Shown: positions 44,786 to 54,880 of the stretch, in pieces
Position numbering within the stretch: position 1 is the stretch's first letter
How the letters are laid out: each line of letters starts with the position of its first letter
Origin: Akkermansiaceae bacterium
Lineage (GTDB): Bacteria; Verrucomicrobiota; Verrucomicrobiia; Verrucomicrobiales; DEV007
Assembly (NCBI GenBank): GCA_024233005.1
Contig: JACKQE010000007.1
Span: 1-64,000, forward strand
DNA: 64,000 nucleotides
Direction: 5' to 3'
Translations under genes and position numbers: made by a program
The notes under the pieces: model-generated
What the model saw: only the letters and a program-made list of their open reading frames with translations
Told to the model about the DNA's origin: nothing
Database searches by the model: none

Positions 44786-46261
44786 ATGTCCCAATTAAAA
44801 CCCAGCACTGGATTGTCAGTATCAGGAGCCCCAGGCAGTGCCTCAGAAATGCAGGCTTGGAATGCCCAGTTGATGGCCCAGGTTCAATCTTTGCGTGAGG
44901 ATTTGGCCCGCAAAGACCAGATCATCCTGCAACTCAACCGGATCACCTCCGAGTTTTTCGCCGATTGTCCCGACTACACCCAGCGCATTCCATTTGTCCG
45001 TCCGGGGGAGGATCCCATCATCGCCGTGGTCCGGTCTGTGGTGTCCTCCTTGAGGAAGAAAATCAGTGCTCTGGAAGCCGCGAACAAGGAAGTGTCGGCG
45101 GCTTTAAAGGCGAAGGATGAGTTCATTGCCATCGTGAGCCATGAGATCCGCACGCCTCTTAACGGGATCATTGGCATGCTGAACGTGCTGATGGACAGCG
45201 AAATGACGGAGGAACAGGCCGGCCATTTCCAAATGGTCCAGGACTCGGCGTCTCAATTGCTCACCATCCTCAACGATGTGCTCGATTACTCCAAATTGAA
45301 GTCTCGGAAAATCCGGCTTGAAAAGCGGGTCTTCGATCCCGAGCAGTTGGTCGTGAAAGTCCTGCGCACCTTTGCCGGCGCGGCGGATGAGAAAAAGATC
45401 TCTTTGGAATACACCGTTGGGGAGAATCTGCCGAGCCAGGTTGAAGGGGATGAAATGAGGATCGGCCAGGTTTTGTCCAATCTCGTCGGCAATGCGATCA
45501 AGTTTACCGAAAAGGGCAAGGTTCACATCAACGCGATGTTGCTCGAATCAAAGGGCGATCGTTCGATGCTCCGGTTCAAAATCTCTGACACTGGAATGGG
45601 CATTCCCTTGGATCGGCAGCAGCGGATGTTCGAGCCTTTCACCCAGCAGGATGCTTCCATTTCCCGTCGCTTTGGCGGCACCGGATTGGGACTCGCCATA
45701 TCGAAAAGTCTAGTCCAACAAATGGGGGGGGAGATCTGGGCTGAAAGTGTGGTCGGTGAGGGGACGGTGTTCCGCTTCACGGTGGAAATTGGGGAGGTAG
45801 AACCGCCTGCCAAAACCGGGGTGGTCGCGGCGTTGCCGCAACGGGGAGGCTCACCTTTTGCCAGCCTCGCCAGCTACCGAGGCAACGGGCGTCGCATTCT
45901 TCTGGCTGAGGACAATCCGGTGAACCAAAAGGTGGCCCGACTCACGTTGGAAAAGCTTGGGTATCATCCCATCATCGCAGAAAATGGCCGCCAGGCGGTC
46001 GAGATTGCGGCAGCGGAAGAGTTTGACATCATCCTCATGGATTTGACGATGCCTGAACTCGATGGTTTGGAAGCGACCAAAGAAATCAGGAAGCTGAACA
46101 ATGGGTCCGCCCATGCCCGCATCATTGCCATGACCGGCCATGTCTTCGACGATGACCGGGAACGTTGCCTCCAAGCGGGGATGGACGATTATATTTCCAA
46201 ACCCGTGGATCTCGCAGATCTCCAGCGGGCGCTCGCGGATGAGGTAGCCCTCACTTCCTGA
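44786..46261 (+). CDS. Soluble hybrid histidine kinase (HisKA-HATPase-REC)
   Basis: A 491-aa protein. Residues 20-110 are coiled coil with no membrane segment or PAS/GAF signature. His119 lies in the H-box SHEIRTPLNG. The ATP lid blocks are NLVGNAIKFTEKG (N-box), SDTGMGIP and GGTGLGLAIS. A REC domain occupies about 368-488 with Asp419 in ILMDLTMPELDG, Thr450 and Lys472. It relays phosphate from His119 to Asp419 and on to a partner not present nearby. Input probably comes through the coiled coil or a partner protein. Confidence 0.93.
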   Translation: MSQLKPSTGLSVSGAPGSASEMQAWNAQLMAQVQSLREDLARKDQIILQLNRITSEFFADCPDYTQRIPFVRPGEDPIIAVVRSVVSSLRKKISALEAANKEVSAALKAKDEFIAIVSHEIRTPLNGIIGMLNVLMDSEMTEEQAGHFQMVQDSASQLLTILNDVLDYSKLKSRKIRLEKRVFDPEQLVVKVLRTFAGAADEKKISLEYTVGENLPSQVEGDEMRIGQVLSNLVGNAIKFTEKGKVHINAMLLESKGDRSMLRFKISDTGMGIPLDRQQRMFEPFTQQDASISRRFGGTGLGLAISKSLVQQMGGEIWAESVVGEGTVFRFTVEIGEVEPPAKTGVVAALPQRGGSPFASLASYRGNGRRILLAEDNPVNQKVARLTLEKLGYHPIIAENGRQAVEIAAAEEFDIILMDLTMPELDGLEATKEIRKLNNGSAHARIIAMTGHVFDDDRERCLQAGMDDYISKPVDLADLQRALADEVALTS

Positions 46262-46294
46262 GCGCCCAACGCAGATCGGTCGGGTTTCTCCAGG

Positions 46295-49200
46295 TCATTT
46301 CTGGTTTTTGCCGGCTTCCGCCGCCATCACCTTGAAGTAGCGTCCCACCAGTTCCCGGTATTCAGCGGGTAATTCCGCATTTCCTTCGACGGCTGATCCA
46401 GCCTGAAGAGTGCCTTTGAGTCTGGACCAATCCGCCGCCGTGAGGCCGAGGGCTTTGAATTCCGGAGGAATGCCGTCGCCGGTGAGGTCAGGATTGCGTT
46501 CGCCATTGCCAAGTTTGGGCTTGTTGGCATCGGGCCGGTTTTGCGCATTGGGAGCGATTTGTCCCGGATTGCCCTGAGCTTCGGTGGGCTGGCTGAGCGC
46601 TTCCATGGCCGCCTGGGCCAGGTCCTGCAGCGATTGAGCGGCGGCCTGCGCGCTTTGGGCCGCTTGGGCCTTGTTCTGAGCCGAGGCCGCCTCGTTGACC
46701 TGTTGGGCACCCTGGGCAAGTTGGTTGGCATCGACCGGCAGATCGTTCTGCTGGGGATCATTTTTGACACCGTTGGCAGCCTGACCGAGTTGCTGGGCCG
46801 CGGCATCCAGCGCATTGGCGGCCTGCGCCATGGCGTTGCGGGCCTGTTGCTGGTTGGTCTTCGTCTGATTGAGGGCGGCTTGTTCCTGCGGGGAATTTTG
46901 ATTTCCCGGCTGGGTGGGGGATTGTGCTGCCTGGGCTTCTGCTTGTTGGGCTTGGGCAAGGCCTTTGCTGGCTTGATTGGCTTCGGTGCCGGCCCGCTGG
47001 AGTTGGCTCTCCGCCTGGTTCGCCTGGCTTTGGGCGTTGGCCTGTTGGGAGGCCTGGGTGGCCGCTTGGAGAGCCTCCGCGGCGTCGGACAAGGTCTGGC
47101 TTTGCTCGCTGATATCCGCCTGCATCTGAGCCAGCGCGTCTTCCAAGTGTCCCGCTTCGACGGCCGCCAATTGTTGGGTCAGTAGTTGCTGACGTTCCGC
47201 GAGATCCGTCAGTCTGGCTTGGGTCCGGGCTTCCGCCAAAGGATGGGGCGCCGGTGCGTTGGAGGGTTGATTGGCGAGCTCGCCCGATGGGGCGGCAGGA
47301 TCCGCTTGCATCGCCGGATCCGCCTTGGCTTGCTGAGCCGCGGGATTGGCTGGATCGGCAGTGGGCGCGGGCGCGGCGGGATTGGCTGCGTCCGCCTTGG
47401 CTTGCTGAGCCGCGGGATTGGCTGGATCGGCAGTGGGCGAGGGCGCGGCGGGATTGGCTGTGTCCGCCTTGGCCTGCTGGGCGGCTGGATCGGCAGTGGG
47501 CGCGGCGGGATTGGCCGCGTCCGCCTTGGCTTGCTGGGCGGCGGGATTGGCTGGATCGGCCGTGGGCGAGGGTGAGTTGGGATTGCCTGCGTCCTCCTTG
47601 GCCTGCTGGGCGGCTTCCTTGGCAGCCTGGGCGGCTTCTTTCTGGGCGTTTTGGAGTGCTGCGAGGGCTTCCGAAGTGGCCGCCTTGGCCTGGGTGGGGG
47701 CCTGCGATTTTTTGAGTTCGGCAGCCGCTTGGGCAGTTTCCTTGGCCGCATTGGCGAGGGGTTCCCCCGCGGATTCCTGCGCCGCGTTCAATTCATTCCT
47801 CAAATCCTGTGTTTCCTTGGCGATGGCTTCCTGCATTTTGGCAAGCTGCGAGTTCAGCTGCTGCGCGAGAGGTTCCTTGGCGTTCTCATTCATCGCGAGT
47901 GAGGTCATTCGCTCAAGTTGCTCCTGTTGTTTTGCGAGGTCACGGGCCTCGGCGGCGAGGGCCTTGGCGTCGATCTGCTGGGATTTCAGCAGTTCCTTGA
48001 GGGCCGCTTCGTTTTCTTTGACGAGTTTGCCGACTTCCTGTTGGACCTGACGCTGGGCTTGCTTCCACTCCTCCTGGGCCTTTTTCTGTTCGGCGGCCGC
48101 CTGCTGGGCCGCCTGATCCTGCGGTTGGGCAGCGGGTTGGGCCGCAGGGTCCTGCGCTTCCTTCTGGGCGTTTTCCTGCGCTGCTTGGGCGAGTTGCTGT
48201 TGGCGGTTGGCGATGTCGTTCAACTGGGCTGCCATCTTGGCCTGCTCGGAAGCTTTCTGGATGTCTTTGCGCATTTCGCGCACGTCGGCCAACGCCGTTT
48301 CAATGTTGTCACGGGACTCCTTGGCGGCCTCTTTGCGCGCCGTTTTATCATCCGAAACCGGGATCAGATCGGCCTTGTCACGTGCTTGGGCGACGGGTTC
48401 GCTGGCGATGTGTTCCATCTTTTCGGCCTGCTTCGCAAAGGGGGTGGCGGCCAATTTCTCGGCGGTTTCCCGGAGTGTCTCCTGGGCCTTGGCCGCGTTT
48501 TCATGAAGCTGTTCGATGTTGCGCATCGTTTCCCCGGAAACCTTTTCATCGTTGGAGACCCGGCTTTCCGCCTGGCGGGCTTCATTCTTGGCGCGCTCGA
48601 GTGCCTGCTCGGTCTTTTGCAGGGCTTCCTCGAGGGCGCGTTTTTGATCGGCCACATTTTGTTCGGCGAGGGATTGGGCGCCATTGTCGAGGTCGATGAT
48701 GATCGAATCACTGTTGCCGACGCCCGGACCTTCATACTCGGCAGGGCGGTTGTCGCGAGCCCGCAGCCAGACCGTGAGGCGCCGGATCTCTGGCTTAAGA
48801 TCGAGGGATGCCAGGTTCAAGGAGGCCGTTCCCCTCCAGATCCCGGGTTCGCCATCGCCCGGAGCGGGCACTGGTTGCGGCAGTTCGATGGGAGATTCCT
48901 CCTCGTTTTTGCGCACCATAATGACGATCCCGCTCAGGCCAAAGTCCTCCGCCACGCTGAAGCGCATCGGGAGCATCTCGGTGGGTTTGAGGCGGAGTTT
49001 GCGTTGTTCCGGGGACATCAACGTAACGACGGGATCCGCATCCGGAACGGCTTGGATGGCATTGCCCGGGGTTTCCAGGTTGGGGAATCCATTTTCGTCT
49101 TTCAGGTCAATCCGCCAGACGCCTTTCAATCCAGGTTCTAGGGGCAGTTTCCAGACGGCCTGGGTGCCGGTGATGTCTGTCGCAGGGATGGCCAACCGCT

Positions 49201-50278
49201 GGGCACCTTTCTCAACATGGATGACTGCTTCCGTGGCAGGCTTGTTCAACTCTCCGGTCAGGGTCACCAGGGTGTGCGCCACGGCAAGGATGCCACCATC
49301 CGCGTTCTCTAGTTCTTTGGGGGCGAGTCCGGTGTAGGCCGGGTAGTCGTACCTCAGCTTGAGCCCGGTGACTTCCGGCCGCGGGACCGCTTCGACATCA
49401 TAATATTCGGAGACGGCGGAGCCCCCGCTGATGCGGTAACGGAAAGACTCATTGACGCTGGGAAAGGTGATCGTAAACGCTTTGGCCGCCGCGGGTTGCC
49501 CGTCGACCGGTGCGGGGGGAGGGACCTGGCCGAGTCGTTCCAAGGTCTCGGTGCCATCGGGCAGCACGCGCCTGATTTCGATTTCCTGCAGGCGGGGGTT
49601 GATGGTGGTCACATCGATAGTTACCGGAGCCCCCACCGGCACTTTGGTGCTGCCAGGATTGACCTGGATCGAATCCGCGAATGCATTTCCGACATTGAGG
49701 AATGGGAGCACCGCCCGGGCCAGCAATGTGCCGGTAATTTTGGGCCAGAGTGCAAAGGCTGCCAGAAGAATGGCGATGGCCACGCCCGCGGAAGCGGCGA
49801 AGCGGGAGGCCCGGTTGGCCCGGAACTCAATTTTCGGATCCAACTTACCGACATCGGTCACGGCAGATTCCACCAGCTTGGCGATGAGCGCTTTCGAACC
49901 TTTTGTTTCGGCCGCTCCGGGAGTGGCAAGCAGTTCCACGGAGGAGGAAATGCGCTCTTGGAGATCCGGATGCCGCGTTTCGAGGATGCGGGCGATGATC
50001 GTAAGGGAAAGCTTTTTCGACAAGGGGCGGATCAGATAATACCAAGCCGTGGCGAGCGTCGCGACAAGTCCCGCCAGCGTGAGGATCCAACGGACGGTTC
50101 CGGAGTAGAGCGTCAGAGTGGCATCGATCACCATGATCACCAGGATGGCGGCCAAGGCCACGGCCAGGGTGGCGCAGAGTCCTCTCACCAGCAACAGGCC
50201 TTTGACCCGTCGGATGAGGCCTTCCAGTTTGTCGAGGATGGGCTGGGGGAGTTGGCGGATGAGGTCTTCCGTGATCAT
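46295..50278 (-). CDS. Large DUF4175-like membrane protein with long coiled coils
   Basis: A 1327-aa protein. Membrane segments at about 32-54, 63-86 and 163-186 are followed by an extracytoplasmic Ig-like region (about 190-520), a long Gln/Ala/Glu/Lys coiled coil (about 540-900), a Pro/Ala tandem-repeat stretch (about 900-987) and further Ala/Gln-rich helices. The layout matches DUF4175-type proteins of Planctomycetes and Verrucomicrobia, usually near MoxR ATPase and DUF58 genes; none of those lie in this window. Function unknown, perhaps envelope scaffolding. Base composition of the repeat part is strongly GC-biased. Confidence 0.85.
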   Translation of the reverse strand: MITEDLIRQLPQPILDKLEGLIRRVKGLLLVRGLCATLAVALAAILVIMVIDATLTLYSGTVRWILTLAGLVATLATAWYYLIRPLSKKLSLTIIARILETRHPDLQERISSSVELLATPGAAETKGSKALIAKLVESAVTDVGKLDPKIEFRANRASRFAASAGVAIAILLAAFALWPKITGTLLARAVLPFLNVGNAFADSIQVNPGSTKVPVGAPVTIDVTTINPRLQEIEIRRVLPDGTETLERLGQVPPPAPVDGQPAAAKAFTITFPSVNESFRYRISGGSAVSEYYDVEAVPRPEVTGLKLRYDYPAYTGLAPKELENADGGILAVAHTLVTLTGELNKPATEAVIHVEKGAQRLAIPATDITGTQAVWKLPLEPGLKGVWRIDLKDENGFPNLETPGNAIQAVPDADPVVTLMSPEQRKLRLKPTEMLPMRFSVAEDFGLSGIVIMVRKNEEESPIELPQPVPAPGDGEPGIWRGTASLNLASLDLKPEIRRLTVWLRARDNRPAEYEGPGVGNSDSIIIDLDNGAQSLAEQNVADQKRALEEALQKTEQALERAKNEARQAESRVSNDEKVSGETMRNIEQLHENAAKAQETLRETAEKLAATPFAKQAEKMEHIASEPVAQARDKADLIPVSDDKTARKEAAKESRDNIETALADVREMRKDIQKASEQAKMAAQLNDIANRQQQLAQAAQENAQKEAQDPAAQPAAQPQDQAAQQAAAEQKKAQEEWKQAQRQVQQEVGKLVKENEAALKELLKSQQIDAKALAAEARDLAKQQEQLERMTSLAMNENAKEPLAQQLNSQLAKMQEAIAKETQDLRNELNAAQESAGEPLANAAKETAQAAAELKKSQAPTQAKAATSEALAALQNAQKEAAQAAKEAAQQAKEDAGNPNSPSPTADPANPAAQQAKADAANPAAPTADPAAQQAKADTANPAAPSPTADPANPAAQQAKADAANPAAPAPTADPANPAAQQAKADPAMQADPAAPSGELANQPSNAPAPHPLAEARTQARLTDLAERQQLLTQQLAAVEAGHLEDALAQMQADISEQSQTLSDAAEALQAATQASQQANAQSQANQAESQLQRAGTEANQASKGLAQAQQAEAQAAQSPTQPGNQNSPQEQAALNQTKTNQQQARNAMAQAANALDAAAQQLGQAANGVKNDPQQNDLPVDANQLAQGAQQVNEAASAQNKAQAAQSAQAAAQSLQDLAQAAMEALSQPTEAQGNPGQIAPNAQNRPDANKPKLGNGERNPDLTGDGIPPEFKALGLTAADWSRLKGTLQAGSAVEGNAELPAEYRELVGRYFKVMAAEAGKNQK
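47317..47580 (-). repeat. In-gene tandem repeat of about 72 bp
   Basis: Four imperfect units coding for about 24 residues (PTADPANPAAQQAKADAANPAA type) inside the DUF4175-like gene. The second unit is shorter by about five residues. Nearly identical wobble bases between units suggest recent expansion, and copy number may vary between strains. Confidence 0.85.
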
Positions 50279-50359
50279 AGAGAACCCATTGTCGCATGAG
50301 AATACCGCGTCGTGGGAACTATTTTTTACGCCATCCCGACTCTCCGGAAGGGATTGCTT

Positions 50360-51391
50360 TCAGAGCGCGGCCAGTTCCGCCACCAGCTTCGGTCCGCGAA
50401 AGATCAGGCTGCTATAGATCTGCACGAGACTGGCGCCTGCGGCGAGTTTTTCCTCCGCATCGGCAACGCAGGAGATGCCCCCGACCCCAATGATGGGAAT
50501 TGAAGGATCCAACCGTTCCCGAAGCCGTTCGATGGTCTCGGTGGCGCGTCGGGTCAATGGACGCCCGCTCAGGCCGCCCGCTTCCTCCGCCCGGGGATGC
50601 CCCTTCACCAGGGTCCGGTCCAGCGTGGTGTTGGTCGCAATTACTGCATCGAGCCGGGTTTCATTGAAAACCTCGGCGAGTTCGCGGAGGGATTCGGCTG
50701 GCAGATCGGGGGCGATTTTCAGTGCCAACGGAACCCGGCGGCCTCCCTGCCTGCTCGCAAGAATTTGCCTCTCCTCCTGAAGCTTCAGAATCAACGACCG
50801 GCAGTCGGCCGCGCCCTGGAGATCCCGCAAGCCCGGAGTGTTCGGGGAAGAGAGATTCACCGTGACATAGTCCGCTGTGGCATGGACGGCCCGGAGGCAT
50901 TGCACATAGTCATCGGCGGCTGATTCGTTCGGGGTGTCTTTGTTTTTTCCGATGTTGATGCCCAGGATGCCGTGGAACCCTCGACGGGAGCACTCCACGT
51001 TGGCGACCAGGGTGCTGACTCCGGGATTGTTGAATCCCATGCGGTTGATGATGGCTTCCTCCTCAATGAGGCGGAACAATCGGGGGCGGGGATTTCCCGC
51101 TTGGGGGCGTGGAGTCACCGTGCCGACTTCAATGTGGCCGAATCCAAGCGCTCCCAATGCCGCGACGCACTCTCCGGTTTTGTCGAGGCCGGCAGCCAAA
51201 CCCACCCGGTTGGGGAAGGTCAGGCCCATGACCGTCACGGGAGTCTGCTTCCCCGCAGGAGGGGGGGGGAAGGCCAGTCGGTTCAGCCCGACGGAGGCCG
51301 ATAATTTCAGCAGGCTGAGGGTGAGGTGATGGGCTCGTTCCGCATCGAGGCGGAAGAGCAACGGGCGCAGCAATGGGTAGAGATCGGGCAT
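50360..51391 (-). CDS. pyrD: Dihydroorotate dehydrogenase (quinone), class 2
   Basis: 343 aa from ATG at 51391. N-terminal membrane-associating helices (MPDLYPLLRPLLFRLDAERAHHLTL) mark the quinone-dependent class. FMN and substrate motifs are GLAAGLDKTGE, EVGTVTPRPQAGNPRPR, NRMGFNNPG, NLSSPNTPGLRDLQ (catalytic Ser), IATNTT and IIGVGGI. It oxidises dihydroorotate to orotate in pyrimidine synthesis at the inner membrane. The open frame continues upstream without family similarity. Confidence 0.95.
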   Translation of the reverse strand: MPDLYPLLRPLLFRLDAERAHHLTLSLLKLSASVGLNRLAFPPPPAGKQTPVTVMGLTFPNRVGLAAGLDKTGECVAALGALGFGHIEVGTVTPRPQAGNPRPRLFRLIEEEAIINRMGFNNPGVSTLVANVECSRRGFHGILGINIGKNKDTPNESAADDYVQCLRAVHATADYVTVNLSSPNTPGLRDLQGAADCRSLILKLQEERQILASRQGGRRVPLALKIAPDLPAESLRELAEVFNETRLDAVIATNTTLDRTLVKGHPRAEEAGGLSGRPLTRRATETIERLRERLDPSIPIIGVGGISCVADAEEKLAAGASLVQIYSSLIFRGPKLVAELAAL

Positions 51392-51666
51392 GTCCGGGCA
51401 AGGGAGTGTGATGATAAGGCGCTCCCCGAAACATGCAAGCAGCCCGACTCCCAAGGCTTCCACACCCGGAGAGCAGGGGAACCATGATCCGGCGCCGGGA
51501 GAGACCTGGTTTTGGCCTTCTTCTGAAGGGCAACGAATCCGGAGTGGTTGAGGGCGACCCAGCGACGGAAGCCTCCATCCGGCAGGCGACACCAAGGGGC
51601 AAGAAAAATGCCGCAGGATTTCTCCGGCGGCAGGTTTCCAAAAGGTTGAAGACTCGGGGGCTGGGA

Positions 51667-52065
51667 TCAGCGCTTGGAGAACTGGAAGCGTTTCCGGGCT
51701 CCGGGCTGGCCGGGCTTTTTACGTTCCTTCTTGCGGCTGTCGCGGGTCAGGAGACCTTGGACTTTCAGGGGTTTCCGCAGTTCGGGATCGGTTTGCAGCA
51801 GAGCCCGGGCGATGCCGAGTCGAACCGCACCGACCTGACCGACGACACCGCCACCCCGCGTAGAAACGATGGTGTCGTATTTGTTGCCGGCCTGGGCAAT
51901 CTGGAAAGGCTGGATGACCTGGTTTTGAAGGGTCAGAGTGGGGAAGTACTCTTCAAAAGTCCGGCCGTTGATGGTGATCTCACCGGTGCCCGGCTTGATC
52001 AGGACCCGCGCGACGGCGGTCTTGCGGCGACCGGTGGCGGTGGCAACGTAGGGGGATTCGCTCAT
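51667..52065 (-). CDS. rpsI: 30S ribosomal protein S9
   Basis: A 132-aa protein: TATGRRKTAVARVLIKPGTGEITINGR at the start, GGGVVGQVGAVRLGIARAL in the middle and the basic tail RKKERKKPGQPGARKRFQFSKR that reaches the P-site tRNA. It is 37 bp downstream of rplM, the usual bacterial pairing. Confidence 0.97.
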   Translation of the reverse strand: MSESPYVATATGRRKTAVARVLIKPGTGEITINGRTFEEYFPTLTLQNQVIQPFQIAQAGNKYDTIVSTRGGGVVGQVGAVRLGIARALLQTDPELRKPLKVQGLLTRDSRKKERKKPGQPGARKRFQFSKR

Positions 52066-52102
52066 GATGGCAGTGGTCTGGGTGACAGATAAAGGTTAAG
52101 AC

Positions 52103-52555
52103 TCAGTCCCCTTTGGAACCGCGTTGGCTGAGGGCGAACGCTTCGGGCTGCTGGGCCTCGTGAGGATGTGATTCCCCGGCGTAGACTTTCAGTTTGGTGT
52201 AAATGCTGCGACCCAGGCTGTTGTGGGGAATCATGCCACGCACGGCCCGCTCGACGAGGAGTTCCGGATGGCGGGCGCGCACTTTTTGGGGGCTTTCGGA
52301 TTTGTGTCCACCAACATAGCCGGAGAAACTGGTGTAGACCTTGTCCGTTTCCTTCTTGCCGGTCAGGCGCACTTTGTCGGCGTTGATGACGACGACAAAG
52401 TCCCCGCAATCCACATGGGAAGTGAAGATGGCCTTGTGCTTGCCGCGGAGGAGGCGTGCGGCGGCGACAGCCACCTGGCCGAGGACTTGGTCCTTGGCGT
52501 CGATGACCCACCATTTGCGGTCAATAGTTTCGGCTTTTGCGGAAAAGGTTTTCAT
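52103..52555 (-). CDS. rplM: 50S ribosomal protein L13
   Basis: 150 aa from ATG at 52555. WWVIDAKDQVLGQVAVAAARLLRGKHK, the GDFVVVINADKVRLTGKK segment and ERAVRGMIPHNSLGR are diagnostic. Co-transcribed with rpsI. Confidence 0.97.
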   Translation of the reverse strand: MKTFSAKAETIDRKWWVIDAKDQVLGQVAVAAARLLRGKHKAIFTSHVDCGDFVVVINADKVRLTGKKETDKVYTSFSGYVGGHKSESPQKVRARHPELLVERAVRGMIPHNSLGRSIYTKLKVYAGESHPHEAQQPEAFALSQRGSKGD

Positions 52556-52807
52556 GGTCTGGAAGGAATGCTTCGCGGTCTCCGGACTCGCGGATACCGG
52601 CATCTGTGGCCGGCGGAGATGCTTCAGTATGACGGAAGCGTCCGGAAGGAGAAAGCGAGCCGGGAATGTAGGAAGCGCGGAGGAAATGTCAACAGACTTT
52701 TGTCGGGGAACCTGCAGGAACTTTTGCCTGCCAAGACTCACGGGGGCTCGTTGGCCTGCTTCCAGAGCCGAACGGACGGGGCAAAGGGGACGGGTGGGAG
52801 GCGGAGG

Positions 52808-54832
52808 TCACATGCCGATGAGGCCTCCATCTTTGCGGGAAATGGCCACGGTGGCGGGTCGCGGGCGGTCCCCGGCGGCCATGTCGGGCCATTGGCTCAC
52901 GGCCGTCGGCTGGGTGTGGTCGCTCACATCGGTGGGTGGCTCCCCCGGATGCTGGATGTTGACGAACATCGTCTTCAAATCCGGGGTGAAAGTCAGCCCG
53001 GTAATTTCACATCCGTTGGGGCCAGTCAGAAAACGCCGCACGGTCTTGGTGACGGGATCGGCTGCCAGCATCATATTGTTCCCGAGGTTGGCGTATTCTT
53101 TTTTGTGAAGGGTCTTGGTGGAGACATCCGTCTGGATCCACAGGATGCCGCGGGGATCGAACGTGAGTCCGTCCGGGCTCCCGAACGGGTCGCCGATGAT
53201 ATCCACCTTCTCCGTCGTCTCCGGAGAGTCCAAACCGGGATCCCCAGCGAGGAGGAACCGGTCCCAGGTGAAGGCCGCCGCCGCCGCATCTCCATCGTCT
53301 TCCGCCCATTTCAGAATGTGGCCATAGACATTGTTCGTCCGCGGATTGGCCGCGTCGACCGGTGGCTGCGACTTGCCAGCGATGGCGGAGCCGTCGATCG
53401 GATTGACGGAGGGTTCCTGCTTGCCACGCTGGCTGTTGTTGGTCAGGGTCACGAACACTTCCTTGGAATGCGGGTGGACGGAAATCCATTCCGGACGGTC
53501 CATCATCGTGGCCCCCACCCGGTCGGCAGCCTGGCGGGTGTGGACGGCGATGTCGTCCTGCTTGGCAAAACCATTCTCTTCGGTCAATCCGTGCCGACCC
53601 TGGATCAGAGGAATCCATTCGCCCTTTCCTCCGGGGAGAAAACGGGCAACATGCAGGGTGCCGGTTTCCAGAAGTTTCAGATTGCCGGTCCGGTTGGAGG
53701 GATCATACCGGTCACTGCTGACGAATTTGTAAATGTATTCGTTCTTTTCGTCGTCGCCGAGATAAATCACGACCCGCTGGTCCCGACTCAGGGTGACCGC
53801 GGCATTTTCGTGCTTGAACCGGCCCAGAGCCGTGTGTTTGCGAGGGATGGCGCCAGGGTCGGTGGGATCGATTTCCACGACATAGCCGCAACGGTAAGCT
53901 TCCTCGGGATGTTTCGCCAGATCGAAGCGCTCGTCATGTTTCCACCATTGGTAGAGGCTGCGCTTGGGTTCCTCTTCACTCTGCCCGCCCGGAGCACTGA
54001 GCCCATAGCGCCGCTGCTCCACGGTGGGAGCAAAGTCGGGGGCTTCCGTGCCGAAGTAGCCGTGGAAATTTTCCTCACAGGCAAGGTAGGTTCCCCAGGG
54101 GGTCTTCCCGCTGGCGCAGTTGTTGAAGGTCCCCAGAGCGGTGTCCCCCGCGGGATCGGTTGAGGAAATGAGATGCCTGCTGCCGGCCGCCGGACCGGTG
54201 AGCTTCATCGGGGTGGTGGCCGTGATGCGTCGGGTCCAGGGGGAGGGCACGACTTTCCAGCTTCCGTCTTGGAAAGCAATCGCGATCACCGAAACGCCAT
54301 GCGCGGCCTGGCATTTGGCGACCTTTTCTTTGGTCATCGGCTCCAGCCCATCGGGGAACAACAGACCCTGGTCCGTGTATTCATGATTCATCACGAGGAG
54401 CCCGCGGTCCGAACGCCCCTCGTCATCCCCGGGCCAGGGGAACCACTGCATGCCGTCATGGCCCATGCCCGCTTGGAGCGCCTGTTCTTCGGCTGTATTG
54501 GCGGCTCCACGCAGAAATGCCGGACCTTGGCCATTGACGGGATCTCCCCAACCGTAAACGACCTCGGCCACGTATCCCTCAGGGACCTGGACCATGTCCT
54601 CGGTGCTGATCGGCACTCCTTTGAAATGGAAGGGCAGATCCTTGGTCCCGATCGGCGTCGGGGTGTCGGCGGCGAGCCGCTCGGCAAAAAAGCCCATCGC
54701 CATGCAGGCGGCGCCGCGGCGGACAAAGTCCCGGCGGGAATGGGATCCCGGGGAGAGTTCCGCAAAGGGGAGGAATGGGCCGTTGCTTTCGGGAGCGGCG
54801 GATGAATCGGAGTCGTTGGTGGTCGGGTTCAT
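52808..54832 (-). CDS. phoX: Tat-exported PhoX-family phosphatase
   Basis: A 674-aa protein. A twin-arginine motif SRRDFVRRGAACMAMGFF near residue 32 is followed by the PhoX (DUF839) fold, with PISTEDMVQVPEGYVAEVVYGWGDP, LLVMNHEYTD, TPWGTYLACEENFHGYFG and GLTFTPDLKTMFVNIQHPGE. PhoX enzymes are calcium/iron alkaline phosphatases that release phosphate from esters in the periplasm. Two TGTGACAA direct repeats lie 49-78 bp upstream, in the position of a PhoB-type site. Confidence 0.92.
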   Translation of the reverse strand: MNPTTNDSDSSAAPESNGPFLPFAELSPGSHSRRDFVRRGAACMAMGFFAERLAADTPTPIGTKDLPFHFKGVPISTEDMVQVPEGYVAEVVYGWGDPVNGQGPAFLRGAANTAEEQALQAGMGHDGMQWFPWPGDDEGRSDRGLLVMNHEYTDQGLLFPDGLEPMTKEKVAKCQAAHGVSVIAIAFQDGSWKVVPSPWTRRITATTPMKLTGPAAGSRHLISSTDPAGDTALGTFNNCASGKTPWGTYLACEENFHGYFGTEAPDFAPTVEQRRYGLSAPGGQSEEEPKRSLYQWWKHDERFDLAKHPEEAYRCGYVVEIDPTDPGAIPRKHTALGRFKHENAAVTLSRDQRVVIYLGDDEKNEYIYKFVSSDRYDPSNRTGNLKLLETGTLHVARFLPGGKGEWIPLIQGRHGLTEENGFAKQDDIAVHTRQAADRVGATMMDRPEWISVHPHSKEVFVTLTNNSQRGKQEPSVNPIDGSAIAGKSQPPVDAANPRTNNVYGHILKWAEDDGDAAAAAFTWDRFLLAGDPGLDSPETTEKVDIIGDPFGSPDGLTFDPRGILWIQTDVSTKTLHKKEYANLGNNMMLAADPVTKTVRRFLTGPNGCEITGLTFTPDLKTMFVNIQHPGEPPTDVSDHTQPTAVSQWPDMAAGDRPRPATVAISRKDGGLIGM

Positions 54833-54880
54833 GAGGAAAGTGGGCTTGGATAGAACGTGACCCTATCCAAGAGGGGGCCC

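Noticed and set aside
47281..47580. CRISPR-like repeat array
   Set aside because: The repeats are contiguous, in frame and encode Pro/Ala-rich protein; there are no unique spacers.
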